The translations under genes were made by a program, and so were the position numbers. The notes beneath the pieces were generated by a model that was given only the letters and a program-made list of their open reading frames with translations, was not told the origin of the DNA and ran no database searches. Shown here piece by piece: positions 57,703 to 64,000 of a stretch of 64,000 nucleotides of DNA (positions are counted from its first letter, which is position 1; every line of letters begins with the position of its first letter). The DNA is from Plenodomus lindquistii (Eukaryota > Ascomycota > Dothideomycetes > Pleosporales > Leptosphaeriaceae): contig JANUWI010000014.1 in NCBI GenBank assembly GCA_025504975.1, forward strand, positions 310,001 through 374,000. The letters are read 5' to 3'.

Positions 57703-59013
57703 TCACTTCCAAGCCACCTTAACAAACTCCTCCACATCCCTCCACAACGCCTCCGGCTTCTCCACCGCCGCAAAATGGCCTCCATTCTCATGCTTTCCAA
57801 ACCACACCAAATTCCCCGTCTGCTCCGCCCACGACCTCGGCACCGGTGCAACCTCGTACGGGAAATAACTATACCCGACAGGCTTCTCCACAAACTTGGT
57901 CTCCATGAGCTCTCTATACGCATAAATAGTTGATGGAAAGCAGTCGGTGAGCCAATACAGTGTGACAGCCGTGAGAATGCTGTTGAGGTCAGGAGTAGTA
58001 CTCGGACCGGACCAGGCGAGGAATTTCTCGCCGATCCATGCGAGGTGTGCGAGGGGCGAGGAGGCGAGTACCAAGCTGATGGTGGAGGGCTTGGTCCCGT
58101 GTTCATAGGCGTAGGAGAATTGTGTGGTTATGAAGTCCTTCATGCGGTGGATGCCGTGCTCTTCTTCGGGGGTTACGGGTAAGGATGCGTTTTCGTATTT
58201 TGAGGACATGCCTGTGCTGTACATGAGGTTTATGTGCATGCCTTTGCATTCGGGGTATGTGGCGGCGAGGTCGCGCGCGACGAAGGCGCCGAGGTCGCCG
58301 CCTTGCGCGAGGTAGCCTGTGCGGCCGAATCCGAGGGAGAGGAGGAGCTTGTGCATTATGCGCGATGTGTCTCCGGTTATCCAGTCGCGGTTGAGGGGTG
58401 GGCCGGAGGAGAGAGTGAAGCCGATGAGTGAGGGGACGATTATGTGGTAGGGGAGTGTGGCTGGGGTGTATTTGGTGCGGAGGATGTCCATCATTGGGAG
58501 GAATTCGAGAAAAGATCCTGGCCAGCCGTGGAAGAATGCGATGGGGATGGCATCTGGTTTGTGGGAGAATAGAGCGACAAAGTGGACGTTGTATACGTCG
58601 CCGTTGTCGTCAGTGATGTTGCTTTTGAAGTTTGGGAAGGAGTTGATGTGTTTTTCTTCTTTGCGCCTAAGTATGTATAAGTCGACGCAGTTTTAACGAG
58701 TCATCCACTCCTAATCTCCCATCGATACTTCGCAACGCAAGTGCAGATGTCAAGATCGATGTGGGAAGAATACTCACCAATCATACTCCTCCTCCCAAAC
58801 CCTCTTCGTCTTCTCAATCCATCCCCTACTAACCCCAAACCCCCCATGTTCCTCCCCATCCCTCAAGGTCTCATACGTCTCTTTCGCAACCGGACTCAAC
58901 CTCAGCAAGTCCTTGAAGTCCTTCAACTTTTGCTCTTCAATCTTCAGTTCAAAGGGTGTAGGTTGCTGTGTCGTGCCTTCTGGCACTTTGCCGAATGATT
59001 TATATGACGTCAT
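57703..59013 (-). CDS. Epoxide hydrolase (EHN-type alpha/beta hydrolase)
   Basis: Two minus-strand exons, 58778-59013 and 57703-58666, with a 111 bp intron; 399 aa. The N-terminal EHN domain (about 1-110) has PFELKIEEQKLKDFKDLLRLS, and the W-R split codon at the splice joins the EHN end to FPNFKSN. The hydrolase core shows the oxyanion motif HGWPG from residue 125, the nucleophile Asp203 in QGGDLGAF, the GMHINLMY stretch and the catalytic His376 in ENGGHFAA. Soluble and microsomal epoxide hydrolases of this type open xenobiotic or metabolite epoxides to diols. No signal peptide or N-terminal membrane anchor is seen, unlike mammalian microsomal EH, so it is likely cytosolic. The substrate is unknown. 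Confidence 0.93.
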
Positions 59014-59736
59014 GGCGGTGGTATGGCGATTGAGATTGCAGGGTGAGAAATGGGATTGTAGAGTTATGAAGGGGCTAATCTGTAAAGAGACGATTATCTA
59101 TCGCATTGGGCGGTGTGGAAGTGGTGAATGGGAATTGTATGAATTTATATATGATTCAACGCCTAAGGAGGGGGGCTTGTGTATGTGAAGCCACGCTAGT
59201 GCACATGTAGGACCGACAATTACTCTTTTGGGTCGCGATCAGTAAACCTGACCCATACGACCCCTCCTGATATCACAAACTTTCAGCTTGGCTTGGTCAG
59301 CGTGTCACTCCGCTTCCGCTTGCAGGTGGAGGCATTTCCACTTCACGTGATTTTATAATGCGCCCCACCTGCTGTGATCAAGTCGAAAGATCAACGACAT
59401 TGACGAGAAGGGTACGTATGCATACGGTAGCGTAATAACAGGGAGAGAGCAGGAGGAGAGGTGTGAGGGATTTGGACACTTAGTTTAGTTATGATGACTT
59501 CTACACAAGGCTTTCCATCTTGAGAAATAGCACGCAGTCTGGTCACGAGCATGGTTGATGATTGTGTAGGAGTGAAGACAGCAACAGAATCGCAGAATTA
59601 GCATTAGTGATTGGCATCATCAGAATTACCGGTAAGAGACTGGGGTATCGAAAAAGAAGCGCACCTCAACTCAACAGTCATTGCGCCGGCCACCAAACGC
59701 ATCCCGCCAGAAGTGCTTATATTTGCACATGGAAAC
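59014..59736. other. Intergenic spacer
   Basis: The 723 bp between the epoxide hydrolase start and the 3' end of the next gene. A TTTATAAT near 59350 could be a promoter element. No gene is supported. Confidence 0.45.
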
Positions 59737-61041
59737 TCACACCACATGGTGATGTTGCGCAACCATCCAGGTCCTGAATGCTCTTGCTTTGCGCCCCGTA
59801 CCAACACCCGCCTGCGCATCCAAATGACTAGCAGCCGAAAACGCCTCCACAACGCGAAGCGCACCCACTTCCTCGCGTTGATCAAACTGTATCATATCGA
59901 GAAACTGGCGCAATGTGATGGAGCCAAGTTTGACCTGCAACTGCGCAACGTAGTCGATGCTAGAGACGTCAGGTGTGACTCTTGGAACCAGTTCCCAGCC
60001 ATCTGGTCTCGTTGAACTTTGGCGTGCATGGATTTGTTCATTGGACGCGAGCGATATAAAGGCTCTTACTACCCAATATTTAGTGGTCGAATACGTTGAG
60101 CTCACCTCCAGCGCTTCCAGGAAGTCGTCGAGAGAGGTTGTCCCGATAAACGTGTGGCGGTGCTTATACTCCAGCTCCCGTTCTTCATGCATGAGTGGTC
60201 GCAATGCGCCGTCACTAACAGTAGGTGTACGGTGTGGCGATCTGTGGAGATTGCCTCCATCCTGGTGCTGTGCACCTTCGGCTCGTTTAGTGGGCGTCTT
60301 GATGGGTATATTCAGAGACATTTTACGCCGATGTGTTTTCTCAGCGCTAACTGGAACGGCCGAACCGGTCGAGGCGTTGGCTTTGAATTGCAGTAAACCA
60401 TCATTTGTGTGAGCTCTTACACGCAGCGGTATTGGTGTACGTATGGTACTGAGGGACGAATCTGTAGACAAATCCCGCTGATGTCGTGTCCACTGCCTTC
60501 GCACCGGCGTAGGTGTCTGCCGCTGCTGTGGTTCGAATAGTATCGATTCTGGGATCGCCTTCAAATCAGTCCCAACATCCGAATTGCGTGGAGTTCTCCA
60601 GGGTATGTCGCCCGTCTTGGATGTACAGCATGGTGAGTTGGTGGCACTCTCATACAGAGTCGAGTCCGAGGTTGGAGAGTCCACGTAGCTAAATCGGAGG
60701 CTTCGACGTGCCCGAAGTTCATTTCGCCTTGAAATGGCAAATGGATTTTCTGCATCGCTACTGCCAATGCCCTTCTTGCTTCCTGGTGAGCGACTGGGAG
60801 ACATCGGAGTTGTCTCCCGTGCACCTTCATGGCCTGTACTGCTACCCCATTCCTCGGCGCCTCCCTGTGCATCAGGCAATTCAGCGCCTGCCCAATCCTC
60901 AATTCCCTGTGGCGCATTGTTTGTTGTCTGTTTAGGCCGCTCGGAATCTTGCCGCATTGCTGCTAATATGAAGCCATTTTTGTGATCAGGGCCCAATCCG
61001 AGTTTCCACATGTCGGGTGTCCAGCGCTGCACTTTGGACAT
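59737..61041 (-). CDS. Conserved hypothetical protein with a C-terminal helical domain
   Basis: Single exon, 434 aa. Residues 1-280 are disordered, rich in Ser, Thr, Pro, Arg and Gln with many SP/TP sites, suggesting a phosphoprotein. From about residue 285 the sequence turns ordered: EYKHRHTFIGTTSLDDFLEALEVS, then ARQSSTRPDGWELVPRVTP, IDYVAQLQVKLGSITLRQFLDM and a final ALRVVEAFSAASHLDAQAGVGTGRKARAFRTW. This C-terminal block looks like a conserved domain of filamentous-fungal proteins without known role. A possible 5' splice site inside the LEVSS region is ignored because reading through is smooth. No catalytic motif or membrane segment is visible; no function is proposed. Confidence 0.75.
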   Translation of the reverse strand: MSKVQRWTPDMWKLGLGPDHKNGFILAAMRQDSERPKQTTNNAPQGIEDWAGAELPDAQGGAEEWGSSTGHEGARETTPMSPSRSPGSKKGIGSSDAENPFAISRRNELRARRSLRFSYVDSPTSDSTLYESATNSPCCTSKTGDIPWRTPRNSDVGTDLKAIPESILFEPQQRQTPTPVRRQWTRHQRDLSTDSSLSTIRTPIPLRVRAHTNDGLLQFKANASTGSAVPVSAEKTHRRKMSLNIPIKTPTKRAEGAQHQDGGNLHRSPHRTPTVSDGALRPLMHEERELEYKHRHTFIGTTSLDDFLEALEVSSTYSTTKYWVVRAFISLASNEQIHARQSSTRPDGWELVPRVTPDVSSIDYVAQLQVKLGSITLRQFLDMIQFDQREEVGALRVVEAFSAASHLDAQAGVGTGRKARAFRTWMVAQHHHVV

Positions 61042-61980
61042 GATCGTTAGCTTTTGAACTGCAAAGGATGTGGCAACAGTTGATCGTCATACCTGTTATT
61101 GTGCGCAAGCCGGGGCCAATGTCTTGTGGCCGCCCAACTACAGACTTACAACTCTCCCCAGAATTTGTTGTCCCTGTTGCATAAGCTCGTCTGACTTCTT
61201 GCTGCAGTATCTGGGAGCGACTTGAGCTGGGGGCCGGTGTGCACTCGAACACAAGACTCGCGGGGCCGACGCGCGGGTCGCTGTTGAGACAGGATTGGGT
61301 CGTGTGGTTTCGATTCAGTTGCGTACGGCGCCGGAGAAGTTCGTTGGCGATTGTGCAGCTCGCGAGAGTGGAGGGCTTCATAAACTTGGCATGCGCTGTT
61401 GGAGTGCGCAGGCGTGTCGCAATTGATTGTAGGTCGCCGTCCTGTGTTTGTTGTGAGGGGCACGCGGGGGTACAATGGGCGTGGGCCACATAGCAACACA
61501 CAGAAGAAATGTCCGCATGCACCGAAGTGAGACCTTTCAGATGATCGAGATGTATTAGTAGTAGTCGAAATGCGTAATGCAGCCGGATGATGAGCCACAT
61601 AACCTCATGGACTATCGCATCCTGGGCCAGCAGCCTAAAGTCAGCATGAGATATCGCGGGTGATATGTGCTTACACATGTGGCTCACTTACTGCTAAGTA
61701 GTAATGGTAGCTGGCTGCACAAAGTGTACATTGAAAATGAAATACGAGGAGTGGACGGACGATATGCCCCGGTTGTGGAATGTGGACGCAATGACCACGT
61801 GGGAATGGGGAAGGAACGAAGCAGTGAAGCAACAACATCAACACTAGTAGCACCAACAAGCAATATATTTTCCCAGTTGGTCGTCGTCATAGTTTACGTG
61901 AGACGGAAAGTTGTGCCAGCATCGATCTCTCTATTCCGTGGATAGAGTCTTGCTTACCATGGTGGAAATGTTGCCCACCC
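61042..61980. other. Intergenic spacer
   Basis: About 0.9 kb between same-strand genes. Frames here are short and overlapping; it probably holds the promoter and 5' leader of the conserved orphan. Confidence 0.45.
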
Positions 61981-63006
61981 TCATCTTCCCCTGCCCCTTC
62001 CTTGGGCTACCCGGACGCTATGCGGAACGAATTGCAATGCTGACATACTAGACGTGAGGGTGTCCATAGAGTCCTTCGGAGCTGTTGCGCTTGCAGGAGC
62101 TGGTTTGGATGGATGGGTAGCAACGGCAGTGCCACCTTGCCCACGACCTGAGCCCTGACCGTGACTGAAACCACCGCGTCCTCGAAGCCTGGCGGGATAC
62201 CGTTTCGATGGGCTTTCCGGTGCCTCCTCTGCTTCGTCATCTTTCGAGACGTCATGCTCTTCATTGCCGTCCTCTCTAACATCCATGCTGTCGCCTGTTA
62301 CGCTGGCAGTGGACTCGCCTCTCCGTCTTCCAGATTGAGTGGTGCCACCATTGGCCGAAGACATGGTGCTGCTGCGCCGCCTGTGGGGCGATAGCAGCAT
62401 ACTAGTTCGACGGTCGATTCCGTCTTTGACGATGATGAAGTTGTAGTTCTTGGGGAAGAGATGTTTGTCGATACAGTGCAGGCGTCTCTTCTGTGGAGTA
62501 CTGCAAAGGCGGTCGCAGTCTGGCAGCAGGCAGGCATACTGTTCAAGTCAGCGTTGTGATCAAGGGAAGGAACGTCCACATACCCATGTCCCCCCCTCTG
62601 CGTGCCCAGTGGCCCAGACATTGTCTCACGTGCACGTGTGGAATGGATTGGAAACAAGTGAACAACCTACCGTCTGCTCTCCTCTCTCGCGCTTGGTTGC
62701 AATGATGGGGTCATGGTACTCGGCGATGTGCAGGTGTAAAAAGTGCTCGTCTGGAAAATTCCGCTGACATTCAGAGCACCGGTTCACATGCGTCTTTCGA
62801 TAGTGGACATCATAATCCTCCAAGGTTGCAAATTCGAGGGGTTCATGGGGAGGGAGGGAGCACTTCATGACGGCGGGGTGGTCTGAAACCGCAGAGTGTG
62901 CATCTAGGTGTACAATCTTTATATCGACGGATTGCTCGCGAGAATACGGTGTGCTAGTGCCTTCTGAGGATGACAACGAATCTCGGCGTGAGCGCTTGAT
63001 TCCCAT
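61981..63006 (-). CDS. C2H2 zinc finger protein, ZNF511-like
   Basis: Two minus-strand exons, 62671-63006 and 61981-62538, with a 132 bp intron; 297 aa. The N-terminus is basic (KRSRRDSLSSSEG). The zinc-finger region spans the intron: DYDVHYRKTHVNRCSECQRNFP with LHLHIAEYHD (second finger, about residues 70-100), then KRERGEQTYACLLPDCDRLCSTPQKRRLHCIDKH (third finger) and FPKNYNF. This arrangement and the YHDP and FPKNY tags fit the ZNF511 family, conserved from fungi to animals but of unclear role, presumably nuclear RNA or DNA binding. The rest is acidic and Ser-rich, then an Arg/Gly tail. The start is the first ATG that keeps the frame. It is divergent from the EST1-like gene. Confidence 0.85.
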
Positions 63007-63540
63007 TGTTTGCTGGGTTTGGTTGGGTGCTGGGATTGGTGGCGTAGGAGTATGAAAGAGGGCAGTACCTTTTCCGGTCAGCGTGGTGTCTTGCAAGGCT
63101 GTCTTGCGGCTGCAGGCTGATTGTCTGTCTCTGGCGATGGGATGGTGGGGAGGTGAGTGGTGAGGGTTGATAGGCGAGGGCCCCGACGCCGCGCCCAAGA
63201 GAGTCGGACTGCGAGTCACCACCAGCGGGTCTGGCTGACGACTTTCGCTCCTCACCACGCTGCCCGCCCGTCGCTTTCTGCCGCCGCCTCACCACTTCCA
63301 CCACCACCACCACCACCACCACCGCCGTCGCCTACGTCTTGGGCGCTGTTTGCTCTCCCCCAAGACAGCCCCCCTCCACCGCCGTCTTGCTTGTCCCAGT
63401 CCCAGGGCACGACCTCACTTCCTCCATGGAGCACGCCAGCCACAACGCTCGCCGCCTGCTCCGTGCCTTGGTCTGACCTGCCCGCCGACCGTGGGGTCAC
63501 ATATGAACGCCGCCGCCGCCCTGCGCCCCATACAAGAGGC
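63007..63540. promoter_or_regulatory. Divergent promoter region, ZNF511-like / EST1-like
   Basis: The 534 bp between divergent start codons are GC-rich. They include a CCA-rich (CAC)n-like stretch near 63298-63325. No TATA box is obvious. Confidence 0.5.
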
Positions 63541-64000
63541 ATGGCCGCCAACACCGAACAGCTAGACAGGTGCGCTGACCGTCGTTGGCATGGCCGCGAA
63601 ACCATTGCTGACCATGCGCAGGCGGGCGAAGACGATTGAGCAGCAGCTCCACAAGCGCGCCGAAGATGGCTCCTCCGCCGCTGAGCTAGCCCTCGTGCTG
63701 CAAGAGTAGGCGGCGCCATCGACTCGCACCGGCGACGCTGCGACTAACAATGCGCACAGATATCGCACCGCCTGCGAGAGCCTCATCTTTGCCAATTTCG
63801 AATACGCCTCGGCCCACGATGCCGACCTGAAACTATGGACGGCCCATCTCAAGGTCAACGCCATATTCAGGCAGGAACATAAAATCGTGCGTTCCACAGG
63901 CGGCGGGACAAAAAAAGGCTGCGTACACTGACACAATGCCAGCTCAAGCGCTCCAAGGACCGTGTCGTGGAGATGCGCAAGTTCCAGAAGCACTACATGC
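63541..64000 (+). CDS. EST1/EBS1/SMG7-like protein, N-terminal part (runs off the window)
   Basis: Partial gene. Exons are 63541-63569, 63622-63705, 63760-63886 and from 63943 past the window end; introns are 52-56 bp and all phases close. The ~99 residues seen read like the start of the Est1 N-terminal domain: EQQLHKRAEDGSS, then YRTACESLIFANFEYAS, LWTAHLKVNAIFRQEHKIL and KRSKDRVVEMRKFQKHYM, the helical 14-3-3-like region of Est1, Ebs1 and Smg5/6/7. These act in telomerase recruitment or nonsense-mediated decay. Ascomycete members of this type are usually single copies; which role applies cannot be told from this part. Confidence 0.75.

Overview
The window is nuclear DNA of a filamentous ascomycete (Pezizomycotina, most likely Dothideomycetes). 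Genes carry short GT-AG introns, mostly 50-70 bp. The gene content is typically fungal: Con-6, an RTA1-type membrane protein, a Zn2Cys6 regulator, the App1 phosphatase, a class II cAMP phosphodiesterase and mitochondrial uS9. Class level is inferred from protein style only. Exon boundaries were built by hand and checked for phase; no search was run.

Layout. 1-5.5 kb is gene-poor with one doubtful coding relic near 1.0-1.3 kb. 5.6-12.5 kb holds con-6, proteasome chaperone PAC4, a carnosine N-methyltransferase-like enzyme, an F-box-like protein and a BAHD acyltransferase. 14.6-27.6 kb holds APP1, a VHS-GAT adaptor, an OSGIN-like flavoprotein, a small orphan, a DUF3445 haem-type N-demethylase homologue and an RTA1 protein. 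28.5-34.6 kb is decaying: a Zn2Cys6 regulator, a TPR-like gene with four stops, a glycoside hydrolase with two stops, and a ~300 bp inverted-repeat element with an 11 bp target duplication. 34.6-45 kb is gene-poor apart from one Q/S/Y-rich protein and a small membrane-protein gene with one early stop. 45-51 kb holds mitochondrial uS9 and eEF1B-gamma (divergent pair) and the phosphodiesterase. 51.4-55.6 kb is a diverged tandem array. 56-64 kb holds an orphan, an epoxide hydrolase, another conserved orphan, a ZNF511-like protein and the 5' end of an EST1-like gene that leaves the window.

Main points of interest. First, the ~4 kb array consists of ~180-215 bp units, each with a TATA box, a pyrimidine-rich stretch and an ATG core mostly about 83 bp after the TATA. 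Second, three otherwise intact coding sequences carry stops that nearly all fit CpA-to-TpA change; repeat-induced point mutation is the simplest explanation, and A-to-I editing could rescue some but not all. Third, the inverted-repeat element looks Mutator-like. Fourth, several genes switch abruptly between C-rich and G-rich coding strand over a few hundred bases.
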